From assembly GCA_028282105.1 (NCBI GenBank), contig JANQIO010000224.1, positions 1 to 52,014 of the forward strand: a stretch of DNA of 52,014 bases, read 5' to 3'. Below the pieces are notes generated by a model. The model saw only the letters and a list, made by a program, of their open reading frames with translations. It had not been told where the DNA came from and searched no databases. The stretch is from Halieaceae bacterium (GTDB lineage: Bacteria; Pseudomonadota; Gammaproteobacteria; Pseudomonadales; Halieaceae). The translations under genes were made by a program, and so were the position numbers. Shown in pieces: positions 1 to 9,408 of the stretch (position 1 is the stretch's first letter; each line of letters opens with the position of its first letter).

Positions 1-1
1 A

Positions 2-460
2 CGGCACCGTCAGAAGGGCCTCACGCTGATCGAGCTGTTGATGGCCATGGGGGCCATCAGCATTTTTGCCATGGTCGCCCTGCCTATCTTTACCGACTAT
101 GTGGTGCGCGCCCGGCTCAGCGACGACATTAGCCGGGTTAGCGCGGTGAAGCTGCAGATCACTGAGTACCACCTGCTCACCGGTCGCCTGCCCGCATCCA
201 ATGCCGAGGTCGGCCTGCCGCCGGAAATGGCCGCGCCCGGCCAGTACCTGGAAATGTTCTATATCGACGACGACCCGGTGCCGGGCACTATCAAGCTGGT
301 GTTCGACAGCATTACCGGCATTCCCGCGCTGGGCCAGAACAACACGCTGTGGTTCCAGCCCTCCGAGGTCAACGACCGCATCACCTGGGACTGTACCGGC
401 GGTACCCTGCTCAACAAGTTCCGGCCCGCCAACTGCCGCGGCAGCGGCGAAGACGACTGA
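2..460 (+). CDS. Type IV pilin-like protein, 5' end cut by the window
   Basis: The readable frame opens inside the prepilin signature: basic residues, then KG followed by LTLIELL. Family knowledge places prepilin peptidase cleavage after that Gly, leaving Glu5 of the mature N-terminal helix. The hydrophobic helix runs on through MAMGAISIFAMVALP and into a TDYVVRAR stretch typical of PilA-type major and minor pilins. Near the C-terminus two cysteines (WDC and PANC) bracket about 14 residues, as in the disulfide D-loop of PilA proteins. The start codon and leader lie before base 1, and the internal TTG/ATG codons around 38-43 are not the real start. Pilin identity is confident; major versus minor pilin is open. 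Confidence 0.85.
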   Translation, partial: RHRQKGLTLIELLMAMGAISIFAMVALPIFTDYVVRARLSDDISRVSAVKLQITEYHLLTGRLPASNAEVGLPPEMAAPGQYLEMFYIDDDPVPGTIKLVFDSITGIPALGQNNTLWFQPSEVNDRITWDCTGGTLLNKFRPANCRGSGEDD

Positions 461-544
461 TCGCAGCGCCGACTCAGGCGCTTGTTACAGGCTCATCATA
501 GTGACGCCCGCCACGGCGCGTCCCGGTGGTGTATGCGCCGCCGT

Positions 545-1186
545 CTAGTCACCCGGCGGCCCCGGCGGCGGGCGATTGCTGAGTGTGAGCAAATCCGGCA
601 TGTGCCAGTGGAAATAGATGGCGGCAGCGCGGAAGCTGAAAATCGCCGCCACGCCGGCGATCACCGCCTGCTGGCCGCTCAGCAGTCCGAACTGCAGTAT
701 CACCAGCTGCAGTCCCACCCCGAGGCAGATCGGGGTGGCGTACAGCTCGCGGGAAACAATCAGCGTGGGGCGATCGAGCAGGACATCGCGAATGATGCCG
801 CCGCCAATCCCGGTGATCACGCCCATCACCACGGCGTGGGCGCTGCCCAGCCCCAGCGCCAGGGTTTTCATTACCGCCAGGGCCGCAAACAGCGCCACGC
901 CCAGGGCATCCATGTACAGGAACCAGCGATAGCCGCGATGAATCAGGTCGTTGAAAGCGAAGGTGATCAACGCCGCCAGGGCGGCGGCCACCAGGTAGCG
1001 GCTGTCGGCAATCCAGAACACCGGTACATCGAGGATGATGTCGCGCAGGGTGCCGCCACCCACGGCGGTAACCACGCCCACGACGGTAACGCCGATGATA
1101 TCGAGTTGCTGAATGCGGGCCGCCAATACCCCGGTCACCGAAAAGGCCAGGGTGGCGGCAATGGCTAGGGCGTAGGTCAGGTCCAT
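545..1186 (-). CDS. TRIC channel / UPF0126 family membrane protein (YicG-like)
   Basis: This 213-residue, almost entirely hydrophobic protein has about seven membrane segments and two copies of the family hallmark, AVGGGTLRD near residue 42 and GIGGGIIRD near residue 128. The repeated Gly-Gly-Gly-x-x-Arg-Asp motif reflects the internal duplication of UPF0126 proteins, the bacterial members of the trimeric intracellular cation channel superfamily. An inner-membrane cation (K+) channel is the family-level expectation; the physiological role in bacteria is unclear. The C-terminus ends in a short Pro/Gly tail. The gene lies 44 bp downstream of bchJ on the same strand and could be read through from the bchEJ transcript, but nothing ties it to pigment synthesis. 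Confidence 0.85.
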   Translation of the reverse strand: MDLTYALAIAATLAFSVTGVLAARIQQLDIIGVTVVGVVTAVGGGTLRDIILDVPVFWIADSRYLVAAALAALITFAFNDLIHRGYRWFLYMDALGVALFAALAVMKTLALGLGSAHAVVMGVITGIGGGIIRDVLLDRPTLIVSRELYATPICLGVGLQLVILQFGLLSGQQAVIAGVAAIFSFRAAAIYFHWHMPDLLTLSNRPPPGPPGD

Positions 1187-1230
1187 GCTGGGCCTAGCAT
1201 AGCGCTAAACCCGCGGGCGATGGACGAAGA

Positions 1231-1830
1231 TTAACCCAGCTCGAAGCGGCAGCAATCGCTGCCAGTGGCGCAGCAGGCGGTCTCCACGCAGGTGATGTCC
1301 GGGTCCACCAGGTTGTTGAACAGGCGCTGGAACACAGCCGCATGCCAGTGGCAGATCGGCGCGTCGGCCTGTTCGCCCCGCACCACCGGGTTGTCGTACA
1401 GCTCAAACACCAGCGGGCGTTTGCTGGCCACCACAAAGTGACCGGAGCCGGCGAAGGTCCAGGCATGCTTGTCGATGGTCTTGGCCAGCAGCGGCGCGCT
1501 GAGCCAGGGCGGCGAGTGATGCAGCAGGTGCATCACCACCGGCGGGATGCGATGGCTGATGATGTAATCCGCGGTGCGCAGGCCGGCCCGCCGGGTCAGG
1601 TCGGTGGCGAGTTCCGGGTAGACAGACCTGACCGCCTGGTGCAGCCGGGCGGCGGGGCCTTCTTCCATCAGGCCCTCGTCTGCGGGCAGTTCACTGAGGC
1701 CTGACTGGGCCAGCAGCATTTCTCGCGGGCCGGTACCCAGGCGATCATCCAGCAGCGGCACCAACTGCAGTACGCTGTTGGGACCGATAAGGGCGCTGCG
1801 TGCCTCTACCTCGGGCAGTGGGGCATTCAT
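1231..1830 (-). CDS. bchJ: V4R-domain protein BchJ (bacteriochlorophyll biosynthesis, vinyl reductase-associated)
   Basis: The 199-residue protein has the V4R (4-vinyl reductase) fold signature in its C-terminal half, ending in a Cys-rich segment ([16 protein letters not shown]) that matches the usual metal-binding end of V4R domains. BchJ was originally named as the 4-vinyl (proto)chlorophyllide reductase; later work on other phototrophs assigns the 8-vinyl reductase step to BciA or BciB, so BchJ may instead chaperone or deliver substrate. The ATG overlaps the TGA of bchE (ATGA at 1827-1830), so the two are translationally coupled. The bchE-bchJ pair is a standard arrangement in purple bacteria, which supports the call beyond the domain alone. 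Confidence 0.85.
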   Translation of the reverse strand: MNAPLPEVEARSALIGPNSVLQLVPLLDDRLGTGPREMLLAQSGLSELPADEGLMEEGPAARLHQAVRSVYPELATDLTRRAGLRTADYIISHRIPPVVMHLLHHSPPWLSAPLLAKTIDKHAWTFAGSGHFVVASKRPLVFELYDNPVVRGEQADAPICHWHAAVFQRLFNNLVDPDITCVETACCATGSDCCRFELG

Positions 1831-3458
1831 GAGATCAGCTCCTCCAGCTGTTCCTCACCTCCGCCGCAGGCTTTGGCAATCACCTGGTCGGCCGGGGTGG
1901 TCAGCATGGACTGTTTGCGGGCCCTGGCCCGGGCGGCGCGGTCGGCGGCGGCCTCCCAGTCGTCCAGTTGGGCGCGGGCGATTTTGCGTGACGTATCGAA
2001 CTTGAAATCCACCTTGCCCTTGGCCTGGGGGCCCCAGTAGTTGTTCTTACCGAGGTCGTAGAAGGTGCGGCTGAAGCCGGCCTTGGCGAAGGCCTTCAGG
2101 CAGCCCAGCAGGTAACGGCGGCGGAAGCCGGTGCCGCGCCAGGGGTAGTGGAACAGGGCTTTCTTCATGTAGAAGCGCCGGTAGTTGTTCATCACCCGGT
2201 CCAGCAGGGTGGCCCGGTCCATGGCGGCGGGCTTCATGATGGGGGTGACGAAGTTGTAGCGGGAGAAATCGAATACCTCTACCTTGTCGCCCAGCTCCTG
2301 GAACAGCGGTGTAAACGGCCAGGGCGTGTACATGGCCCAGTTGGCAAGGTCCGGCTGCCAGTCCCAGGCCATGCGATAGGTTTCCTCGAGGGTTTCCGGG
2401 GTCTCGTTGTCGAGGCCGACGATAAACTGGGCCTCAACGAAGATATCCGCCTCGCGCAGCAGCTGGATGGCGCGGCGGTTGTCATCGACCTTGGTTTCCT
2501 TGTTGAACTGGTCCAGCTTCATCTGCGCGGCAGCCTCGGTGCCCAGGCTCACGTGCACCAGCCCCGCTTTTCTGTACAGCGGCAACAGTTCCTCGTCGCG
2601 GAGGATGTCGGTGACCCGAGTGTTGATGCCCCATTTCACCTTGTCCGGCAGGTCGCGGCGGATCAGTTCCTCGCAGAACTGGATGAACTTCTTGCGGTTG
2701 ATGGTGGGTTCCTCGTCGGCGAGGATGAAGAAACCCACGTCCTGCTCTTTGTGCAGCTTTTCGATTTCATCGACCACCTTGAGCGGATCGCGCACCCGGT
2801 AGTCGCGCCAGAATTTCCACTGGGAGCAGAAAGAGCAGGTAAAGGGACAGCCTCGCGCCATGTTGGGGATGGCCACCCGGGTGTTGAGCGGAATATAGGT
2901 GTACTTGGCCCACTCCAGCAGGGTCCAGTCCGGCTCGATGGCATCCAGGTCCTTGATGGTGGGGGCGGCGGGGGTGGCGACGATCTCGTCCCCATCCCGG
3001 TAGGCCAGGCCCTTGATGTTGGCGCGTTGCTCCGTGAAGTTGCCGGAATCGAAAGCGCGCACCACGTCCAGCAGGATTTCTTCGCCTTCACCGCGTACGA
3101 TCAGGTCCACCCAGGGCGCTTCGCTGAGCACCTGCTTGTACATGAAGGTCGCGTGGATGCCGCCCAGCACGCCCAGGGCGTCAGGGCAGTGCTCTTTGGC
3201 CAGTTCCAGTACTCGTTCCGCGGCATAGATGGACGGGGTGATGGCCGTGACGCCGACGATGTCGGGCTGGAGCTCTTTAAGCTTTGCGGTGATCTCCTCG
3301 TCGCCCAGGTTGTTGGTCATGGCGTCGACGAAGTGGATGTCGGTATAGCCCGCGGCCTTGAGCGGCCCTGACAGATAGGCGACCCAGGCGGGGGGCCAGT
3401 TACCGGCGATTTCGGCGCCGCCGGAGCGATAATTCGGGTGGATCAGTAGGATGCGCAT
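1827..3458 (-). CDS. bchE: Anaerobic Mg-protoporphyrin IX monomethyl ester cyclase (radical SAM/B12)
   Basis: BchE forms the isocyclic E ring of bacteriochlorophyll without O2, using water as oxygen source. The 543-residue protein starts [19 protein letters not shown], a BchE-typical opening, followed by a cobalamin-binding domain (about 1-140). The radical SAM core carries the CxxxCxxC cluster motif as CPFTCSFC (C204, C208, C211). The C-terminal region includes the [12 protein letters not shown] and NNYWGPQ stretches seen in BchE proteins. Length is slightly short of the usual 550-575. It is the first gene of a bchE-bchJ operon and is preceded by two PpsR/CrtJ-type palindromes (3478-3520). 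No other bch, crt or puf genes are in the window, so the main photosynthesis cluster must lie elsewhere. Confidence 0.95.
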   Translation of the reverse strand: MRILLIHPNYRSGGAEIAGNWPPAWVAYLSGPLKAAGYTDIHFVDAMTNNLGDEEITAKLKELQPDIVGVTAITPSIYAAERVLELAKEHCPDALGVLGGIHATFMYKQVLSEAPWVDLIVRGEGEEILLDVVRAFDSGNFTEQRANIKGLAYRDGDEIVATPAAPTIKDLDAIEPDWTLLEWAKYTYIPLNTRVAIPNMARGCPFTCSFCSQWKFWRDYRVRDPLKVVDEIEKLHKEQDVGFFILADEEPTINRKKFIQFCEELIRRDLPDKVKWGINTRVTDILRDEELLPLYRKAGLVHVSLGTEAAAQMKLDQFNKETKVDDNRRAIQLLREADIFVEAQFIVGLDNETPETLEETYRMAWDWQPDLANWAMYTPWPFTPLFQELGDKVEVFDFSRYNFVTPIMKPAAMDRATLLDRVMNNYRRFYMKKALFHYPWRGTGFRRRYLLGCLKAFAKAGFSRTFYDLGKNNYWGPQAKGKVDFKFDTSRKIARAQLDDWEAAADRAARARARKQSMLTTPADQVIAKACGGGEEQLEELIS

Positions 3459-3477
3459 GGGACTACCCCATGAAAAG

Positions 3478-3495
3478 TGTAAAGTATATATTACA
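3478..3495 (-). promoter_or_regulatory. PpsR/CrtJ-type operator, perfect TGT-N12-ACA (site 1)
   Basis: TGT, twelve AT-rich bases and ACA, with arms extending to GTGTAA/TTACAC. It lies 20-37 bp upstream of the bchE ATG, around the expected transcription start. PpsR/CrtJ is the aerobic repressor of bacteriochlorophyll and carotenoid genes and binds TGT-N12-ACA. The regulator gene itself is not in the window. Confidence 0.75.
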
Positions 3496-3500
3496 CTTAT

Positions 3501-3528
3501 AGTGTAAACATATATTGACCCTAGTCAA
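3501..3528 (-). promoter_or_regulatory. bchE promoter with a second, degenerate PpsR/CrtJ site
   Basis: On the minus strand TTGACT (3528-3523) and TACACT (3506-3501) form a sigma70-type -35/-10 pair with a 16-bp spacer. A second TGT-N12-ACC site (3503-3520, one base off consensus) sits in the spacer and overlaps the -10. Only 7 bp separate it from site 1, which is compatible with cooperative binding as known for CrtJ at paired sites in bch promoters. Occupancy would block RNA polymerase. Confidence 0.6.
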
Positions 3529-3568
3529 GGTATGGGAAAGCGCCTGTCCTGGCGCTTCCTGGCTCGTA

Positions 3569-4771
3569 CTAGAGCGCGTCCAGGTAAATCTCCTTTGCAA
3601 ACAGCATGCTGCGGTCCTGGTCGAGATCGAACCACTTTTCAAGCACAGCCACGTCAGGGCTAATTTTTTCATCAAAAACAAGAACTTGGTTCGACCATAG
3701 CTGGATGTTCTCACCCAGGTCGAAATGGTCAGATGAAATCAGCAGGGTCACGGCAGAGACGTTGTTCGAGCTCAGATAGACGGCATTTCCCGTCTTCTTT
3801 GCGATGACGGCACTTTCCCCTTCGCCGCCCAGTGTGCCGTGCAGGATTAGCCAGTGAATACGATCAAATTCGCCCCCCTCATCGATTTGCCAGTACAGGG
3901 AGTCGGGGTAGGGATTGCGGGTATACCTGGCGACAAAGCTCTCGTAGTCCTTTTTTCGGGCGGCAAGCCAGGGCATGCCATAGTGTTCGCCACGTTCAAC
4001 GAAGTAGGTGATGTCGCCGCCACTGCTGTTCACTGCGTCGAACAGCGGCACGACGGACTCGGCGGGGAAAAACTGATCCTCTTTGGTATTCAGGGCGAAA
4101 ATCGGCTTGTTGATGAAATTGCCGGGAAACGTGGTGCCAAAGGCCCGGTGCCTTTCCCGCAAAACGTGGGGAGAGCCGATCAGCGCGATAAACCCTGCGA
4201 ACGGGGTAGGCAGATGCGAGGCGAAGTAGTATGCCCCGCCGGCGCCATCTGAGAGGCCGTGCAGGAAAACCCTGTTGTCGTCGACGTTGTAGCTTGCCTT
4301 GACCTGCTTGATGATTTCCACCACGTTTTTCGCCTGGGATTCATACCACCATTTCGTGGAGGGTGATGCGCTCGGATAGACTGAAATCGCATCGTCCACG
4401 CGCAGCCGCTTCAGGCGATTCATTTTGCGGGTTGATATGCGGTTAGCTGACATGCCGACGCCGCCGTGAAGATAGACATGCACATCCATCTTTTGGCTGG
4501 GATCATAGGTCTCCGGTACATCGACGACGTAGTGAAACGTTTCTTCGAATCCGTCGATCTTGTGAGAACGCCTGAAGGTACCCCGGGTGACATCGGCCGG
4601 GTAGTCTTTCTCTGAGCGGATCTCCTCCAGACGCTGCCAATACAAGCTTTCGGAACCTGGATCCCCGACTGCAAGTTCACTGCAGACCCCGGAGGGAAGG
4701 TCCAGAAAGAAAACGGCAAACAACAATCCAACACTGCGATGGTACGGTTTCGCCATAGCTCGCTTACCCAT
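3569..4771 (-). CDS. Secreted alpha/beta-hydrolase, esterase/PHB depolymerase-like
   Basis: An N-terminal signal peptide (hydrophobic core VGLLFAVFFLDL) precedes an alpha/beta-hydrolase fold. An oxyanion-hole type HGGVG follows the first strands, the nucleophile elbow is GLSDG (Ser about residue 172), an acid candidate lies in TKEDQFFP and the catalytic His in EHYGMPW. This order matches polyhydroxybutyrate depolymerase/esterase (LpqC-like) enzymes. The last 100 residues form an extra beta-rich region with no motif I recognise. I chose the ATG at 4771 over a TTG three bases upstream; an ATG at 4756 is also possible, and no start has a strong ribosome binding site. It is divergent from cioA and its substrate is unknown. 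Confidence 0.7.
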   Translation of the reverse strand: MGKRAMAKPYHRSVGLLFAVFFLDLPSGVCSELAVGDPGSESLYWQRLEEIRSEKDYPADVTRGTFRRSHKIDGFEETFHYVVDVPETYDPSQKMDVHVYLHGGVGMSANRISTRKMNRLKRLRVDDAISVYPSASPSTKWWYESQAKNVVEIIKQVKASYNVDDNRVFLHGLSDGAGGAYYFASHLPTPFAGFIALIGSPHVLRERHRAFGTTFPGNFINKPIFALNTKEDQFFPAESVVPLFDAVNSSGGDITYFVERGEHYGMPWLAARKKDYESFVARYTRNPYPDSLYWQIDEGGEFDRIHWLILHGTLGGEGESAVIAKKTGNAVYLSSNNVSAVTLLISSDHFDLGENIQLWSNQVLVFDEKISPDVAVLEKWFDLDQDRSMLFAKEIYLDAL

Positions 4772-5008
4772 CAATTAGCACCAGAAAACCCGACCAGGGA
4801 GTGTCTGGTTTGCACTCAACAGCGGCCGTCAGTGTACTGCCTTGTTGATTTCAGCGCCGCAGGACTGACGCGGCTCATTGATCGCAGTAATAGCTTGCCG
4901 GCAGATTCATGACCCCCGCTCATATCAAACATGCGCCAATGTCATGGTGAAACCCCCGTCGTTTTTGGTCAAACCTGCGTATAAATGGCTGTCTACGGAG
5001 GAAGGCCT

Positions 5009-6364
5009 ATGGCGTTCGACCCCTTTGTCCTGGCGCGCATCCAGTTTGCGGCCAACATCAGCTTCCATATCCTGTTCCCGACGATCACCATTGGCCTGGC
5101 CTGGGTGCTGCTGTTCTTCCGCTGCCGCTACACGCTGACCGGTGACCGGGCTTGGGAAGATGCTTACAGCTTCTGGGTCAAGATCTTTGCGCTGACTTTC
5201 GCCCTGGGCGTGGTCTCCGGCATCACCATGAGTTTCCAATTCGGCACCAACTGGCCGGGCTTCATGCAAAGAGCGGGAAATATTGCCGGTCCCCTGCTGG
5301 GCTACGAGGTGCTCACGGCGTTCTTCCTGGAGGCCTCGTTCCTCGGGATCATGCTGTTTGGTAAACGGCGTGTCTCCAACCGACTGCACCTGATAGCAAC
5401 CTTCCTGGTGGCTCTGGGCACGACCATTTCCGCGTTCTGGATTCTGGCGCTGAATTCCTGGATGCAGACGCCCGCGGGTTACAGTCTGGAAAACGGTCAG
5501 TTCTTTGCGCAGAGCTGGATCGAGATCATCTTCAATCCCTCATTCCCATACCGCTTTGCTCACGTACTGCTGGCCAGTTTTCTGACGGCGGCATTCCTGG
5601 TGGCCGGCGTCTCGGCCTGGCGGGCTCGCGCCGGCATACAGGGCGCGGCCGTCGGGAAGAGCCTCAAGACCGGGGTGCTGCTGGCGGCGGTCGCGATCCC
5701 CCTGCAAATCCTGGCGGGAGACTTCCACGGCCTCAACACCCTGGAGCACCAGCCTGCCAAGATCGCTGCCATGGAGGGTGTCTGGCACACCGAGAAGGGC
5801 GCGGCCTTCACCCTGTTCGGCTGGCCCGACGAGGAGCGCCGCGAAACCCGCTTCGCCGTGAAAATCCCCTACGCGGCCAGCCTCATCCTCACCCACGAAC
5901 TGGACGGCGAGGTGCAGGGCCTCAATGAGTTTCCCAACGAGCATCCCCCGGTGGCGCCGGTATTCTGGTCGTTCCGGGTGATGCTGGCCATGGGGGGGCT
6001 TATGCTGCTGGTGTCCTGGTGGGGCGCCTGGAGTTACTGGCGGGGCCGCCAGCCCGGCGCAGGCCTGTTGCTGGCGCTCTCGCTGATGACCTTTTCCGGC
6101 TGGGTGGCGACCCTGGCAGGCTGGTATGTCACCGAGATTGGTCGCCAGCCCTGGATTGTCAGCGGCCTGCTGGCGACGGCTGATGTGGTGGCCGACCACG
6201 CCACTGCTACCCTGGGCGGCACCCTGTTCGGCTATGTCGGTCTGTACCTGTTTCTGCTGGTGTCCTACGTGCAGGCCCTGCGCTACCTGGCCACCCGGCC
6301 GGCCCACTCCGGGCCGGCGCCGCAGCCCGGCTACAGCGGCGGGGCCGCGGAGGGTGTGGCCTGA
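5009..6364 (+). CDS. cioA: Cytochrome bd-type (cyanide-insensitive) quinol oxidase subunit I
   Basis: Subunit I binds the three hemes and oxidises quinol, reducing O2 to water without proton pumping. The ATG at 5009 follows a strong GGAGGAA Shine-Dalgarno (4997-5003), so the ATG 24 bases upstream is rejected. The 451-residue protein opens with ARIQFAANISFHILFPT, where the His is a heme b595/d ligand in the family; RFAHVLL near residue 187 carries the b558 His, and GRQPW is present. The quinol loop is short, with AKIAAMEGVW holding the conserved Lys and Glu, which puts it in the CioA (short Q-loop) group. It overlaps cioB by one base. CIO oxidases often serve respiration at low O2 or under cyanide or sulfide stress. 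Confidence 0.93.
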   Translation: MAFDPFVLARIQFAANISFHILFPTITIGLAWVLLFFRCRYTLTGDRAWEDAYSFWVKIFALTFALGVVSGITMSFQFGTNWPGFMQRAGNIAGPLLGYEVLTAFFLEASFLGIMLFGKRRVSNRLHLIATFLVALGTTISAFWILALNSWMQTPAGYSLENGQFFAQSWIEIIFNPSFPYRFAHVLLASFLTAAFLVAGVSAWRARAGIQGAAVGKSLKTGVLLAAVAIPLQILAGDFHGLNTLEHQPAKIAAMEGVWHTEKGAAFTLFGWPDEERRETRFAVKIPYAASLILTHELDGEVQGLNEFPNEHPPVAPVFWSFRVMLAMGGLMLLVSWWGAWSYWRGRQPGAGLLLALSLMTFSGWVATLAGWYVTEIGRQPWIVSGLLATADVVADHATATLGGTLFGYVGLYLFLLVSYVQALRYLATRPAHSGPAPQPGYSGGAAEGVA

Positions 6365-7356
6365 TGGCTGAATTCCTGCCGCTGTTCTTCGTCATGGCCA
6401 TGGGCCTGTCGCTGCTGCTGTACGTCATTCTCGACGGTTTCGACCTCGGTATCGGCATTCTGCTGCCCCTGGCCAACGATGTCGAAAAAGACATCATGGT
6501 GGCCAGTATCGGCCCTTTCTGGGACGCCAACGAAACCTGGCTGGTGCTCGGTGTCGGGGTGCTGCTGATCGCCTTTCCGCAGGCGCACGGCATTGTACTG
6601 ACAGCGCTTTACCTGCCGGTGACCGTCATGCTGTTTGGGCTGATCCTGCGCGGCGTGGCCTTCGATTTCCGGGTCAAGGCCGGCGATCATCGAAAAGCAC
6701 TGTGGAACGGCGCGTTTTTTGTTGGCTCGCTGGCCGCAGCCATGGCCCAGGGCTGGATGCTGGGTGCCTATATCACCGGCCTGGAATCCACGCCCACCAG
6801 TACCGGCTTCGCGGCCCTGATCGCACTGGCCTTACCGGCGCTATACGTGATGCTGGGCGGCGCCTGGCTGCTGATAAAAACCGAGGGTGCGCTGTTTAAC
6901 AAGGCGGTGAACTGGTGCCGGCGTGCACTGCTGCCGATGGGCTTCGCGTTGATACTGGTGTCGATCGCCACGCCGCTGGTCAATTCAGACATTGCCGCCC
7001 GCTGGTTCACGCTGCCCAACGCGATCGGCCTGGCGCCGATCCCGGTCACCTGCCTGCTGGTGTATGGTGGAATCGGCTGGCTGCTACAGCGCGTGGACGT
7101 GCTGGAGGCGGGCTATGGCTGGCTGTTGTTTACAGCACTTATCGTCATCTGTCTGATGGCGGCCATCGGCCTGGCCTACAGCATTTACCCCTACATCATT
7201 ATCGGTCGCATGACGCTGTGGGAGGCTGCAGCGGCCACCAGCTCGCTGTGGTTTATTTTCTGGGGGGTGGCGGTGACCCTGCCGCTGATCGCCGCGTACA
7301 CGGTGTTCGTCTACCGCATCTTCGCCGGCAAGGCCACGGCGCTGTCTTACGACTAG
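6364..7356 (+). CDS. cioB: Cytochrome bd-type quinol oxidase subunit II
   Basis: The 330-residue membrane protein begins MAEFLPLFFVMAMGLSLLLYVILDGFDLGIGIL, with the YVxLDGFDLGxG signature of CydB/CioB, followed by FWDANETWLV. About nine membrane segments can be counted. Its ATG overlaps the TGA of cioA (TGATG), so the two subunits are translationally coupled. No small CydX/CbdX-like reading frame follows the stop codon; the transcript runs instead into a strong stem-loop at 7386. The neighbouring gene is convergent, so the operon is only cioAB. Confidence 0.93.
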   Translation: MAEFLPLFFVMAMGLSLLLYVILDGFDLGIGILLPLANDVEKDIMVASIGPFWDANETWLVLGVGVLLIAFPQAHGIVLTALYLPVTVMLFGLILRGVAFDFRVKAGDHRKALWNGAFFVGSLAAAMAQGWMLGAYITGLESTPTSTGFAALIALALPALYVMLGGAWLLIKTEGALFNKAVNWCRRALLPMGFALILVSIATPLVNSDIAARWFTLPNAIGLAPIPVTCLLVYGGIGWLLQRVDVLEAGYGWLLFTALIVICLMAAIGLAYSIYPYIIIGRMTLWEAAAATSSLWFIFWGVAVTLPLIAAYTVFVYRIFAGKATALSYD

Positions 7357-7385
7357 AGCCCTCACGGCTGGCGCTGTGACCGACA

Positions 7386-7407
7386 GCGGGCGGCTTGCGC
7401 CGCCCGC
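7386..7407. terminator. Stem-loop between convergent cioB and amidohydrolase genes
   Basis: A perfect 9-bp GC stem (GCGGGCGGC / GCCGCCCGC) with a 4-base loop TTGC lies between the stop codons at 7356 and 7414. There is no T-tract on either side, so it is a weak intrinsic terminator at best, but its place suits bidirectional transcript ends. Confidence 0.5.
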
Positions 7408-7413
7408 ATGCCC

Positions 7414-9162
7414 TCAGGCGCTGGCGTTGGCAGCGGCGGTGCCGGGCGCGGCCTGCGGCCCGCGAATTACGCCGCCCGGCGTCGGGCCCTGCATGGCGCC
7501 GTTGCGGAAGGTGACCTGGCCGGACTTGATGGTGCACTCGTAGCCCTCGGCTTTCTGCAGCAGGCGCTTGCCGCCGGCCGGCAGGTCGAAGGCCAGCCAG
7601 GGCTTGCCGAGCTTCAGCTTGTCCATATCGATCACGTTGATATCTGCGAGATAGCCCGCGGCCAGCAGGCCACGGTCTTCCAGGCCGTAGAGCAGGGCGG
7701 TGTCGCGGCACTGCCGCTTGATGGCCTGGGCCAGGGTGAGATTGCCCCGGGCACGGTCGCGTACCCAGTATTCCAACATGAAGGTGGGCGAGGCCGCGTC
7801 GCAGATCGTGCCGCAATGGGCACCGCCGTCGGACAGGGAATTCACACAGTCATCGGAACGCTGCAGGTCTTCCAGGAAATCCAGGTTGCCGTCCTTGTAG
7901 TTGAGGATGGGGAAGTAGATAAAGCCGGTGCCTTCATCCCGCATCAACACCTCGTAGGCGTACTCATCGGGCGCGGCGCCGGCGCGCTCGGCACCGGCCT
8001 GCAGGGTTTCTTCCTGGGTGGGCTCGTATTGGAAGCCCTCGCCCATCTCGTACAGCAGGTTCCAGGCGCCGGCGATCAGCTCGGCCAGGAAGCGCAGGTC
8101 GGAATCGGGATAACAGGACTCCTCGGCAATTAGGCGCGCCTTGAACTCGGGGTCCTTCAATGCCGCCAGCTGTTGTTCCCAGGGGAGCTCCTCGATCTCG
8201 CGCCAGGCAGGCTTGAAGCTGAAGGGGTGGAAGGTGGTCTGCCAGCCCATCAGCACGCCGTTACCGCGCAGGGCGATCTGGGCGACGATGTTGGCGCCGG
8301 CCGCGTTCTGCTGGCGCATTTCGGCAATCTGCTCGTCCAGCGGCAGCTGCTTCAGCGGCGACTGCAGGGCGGCAAAGGTCACTGGCAGCCCGGTTTCCCG
8401 GCTGAGGTCACCCATCCACTCGAATTCCTTCCACTCCTTGTTGAGGTCGCTGGCCATTTCAAAGACGCCGAAACTGGTGCGACCCATGGCGCGGCCGATA
8501 CCGATCAGCTCTTCCTTGGTGGCGGTGGTGCCGGGCACCAGTTCGCCATCCACCGACTTGTGGAGGATGGTGCGAGAGGTGGAGAAGCCGAGCGCGCCGG
8601 CCTTGAGGCCGTCCTCGACAATCTGCGACATGGCGGCAATATCGGTTTCAGTCGGTTCTTCCTTGCGCTCCTCGCGCTCGCCCATCACATAGGCGCGCAC
8701 GGCGCCGTGGGGTACATGGGTGCCGACGTCCACCGTGCGGGGCAGCTTTTCCAGCGCATCCATGTACTCCGGGAAGGTCTCCCAGTCCCACTGGATGCCC
8801 TCCGCGAGGGCGCTGCCGGGAATGTCCTCCACCCCTTCCATCAGGCCAATCAGCCAGTCGTGCTTGTCGGGCTTGGCCGGCGCGAAGCCTACCCCGCAGT
8901 TGCCCATCACCACGGTGGTGACACCGTGCCAGGAGGAGGGCGCCATTTCCGCATCCCAGGTGGCCTGGCCGTCGTAGTGGGTGTGAATGTCGACGAAGCC
9001 GGGGGCGACTATCTTGCCGCTGGCGTCGATTTCTTCACGCCCGGCGGGCAGCCTGGGGCCAATCGCGGTGATGGTGTCGCCATCGATGGCCACGTCGGCA
9101 ACGACCGGGTCTGCCCCGCTGCCGTCCACTACGGTTCCGCCGCGAATTACGAGATCGTGCAT
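7414..9162 (-). CDS. Amidohydrolase family protein, N-acyl-D-amino-acid deacylase-like
   Basis: The 582-residue protein starts with the small beta-sandwich typical of amidohydrolases ([16 protein letters not shown]), then [13 protein letters not shown] with the metal-binding Hx[10 protein letters not shown] near residue 88 and a late SDGGAHCG, providing the metal/catalytic Asp, are both characteristic of D-aminoacylases of the amidohydrolase 3 group. Such enzymes hydrolyse N-acylated D-amino acids, but many homologues in this size class (longer than the usual 480-500) have untested substrates. No signal peptide is visible, so it is probably cytoplasmic. The Ala/Pro/Gly-rich C-terminus looks disordered. 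A purine-rich GGAGAAC stands just upstream of the ATG. Confidence 0.8.
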   Translation of the reverse strand: MHDLVIRGGTVVDGSGADPVVADVAIDGDTITAIGPRLPAGREEIDASGKIVAPGFVDIHTHYDGQATWDAEMAPSSWHGVTTVVMGNCGVGFAPAKPDKHDWLIGLMEGVEDIPGSALAEGIQWDWETFPEYMDALEKLPRTVDVGTHVPHGAVRAYVMGEREERKEEPTETDIAAMSQIVEDGLKAGALGFSTSRTILHKSVDGELVPGTTATKEELIGIGRAMGRTSFGVFEMASDLNKEWKEFEWMGDLSRETGLPVTFAALQSPLKQLPLDEQIAEMRQQNAAGANIVAQIALRGNGVLMGWQTTFHPFSFKPAWREIEELPWEQQLAALKDPEFKARLIAEESCYPDSDLRFLAELIAGAWNLLYEMGEGFQYEPTQEETLQAGAERAGAAPDEYAYEVLMRDEGTGFIYFPILNYKDGNLDFLEDLQRSDDCVNSLSDGGAHCGTICDAASPTFMLEYWVRDRARGNLTLAQAIKRQCRDTALLYGLEDRGLLAAGYLADINVIDMDKLKLGKPWLAFDLPAGGKRLLQKAEGYECTIKSGQVTFRNGAMQGPTPGGVIRGPQAAPGTAAANASA

Positions 9163-9408
9163 GGTGTTCTCCTGGTGACCTGCGGGCCACGCTGCTGAAT
9201 CATTATTGTGCTGGTGGGCGCTTTCTAGAGTCCGACGCTAATCCTAGGCGGAATTCCGGCCCGGCGCCATGGCCTGCCAGGTGGGGTTAGGCGTGGGCCG
9301 GGCCTCGCCGTCGTGCAGCCGTTGGCGGCGGCCGAGTGCAGCGCGCCGGTAGGCTAAGCGCGCGCCGCTGTGTAGAGTGTGCGAACAGTTTCCAAGGAGC
9401 GTTATGCC

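Noticed and set aside
2148-3371. 407-codon plus-strand open frame opposite bchE
   Set aside because: It is a shadow of the GC-rich third positions of bchE: no domain, no ribosome binding site, and low-complexity Val/Gly/Asp composition.
3463-3714. Short minus-strand frame upstream of bchE
   Set aside because: It overlaps the PpsR-type operators and promoter and the end of the esterase gene in another frame, and it has no recognisable protein.
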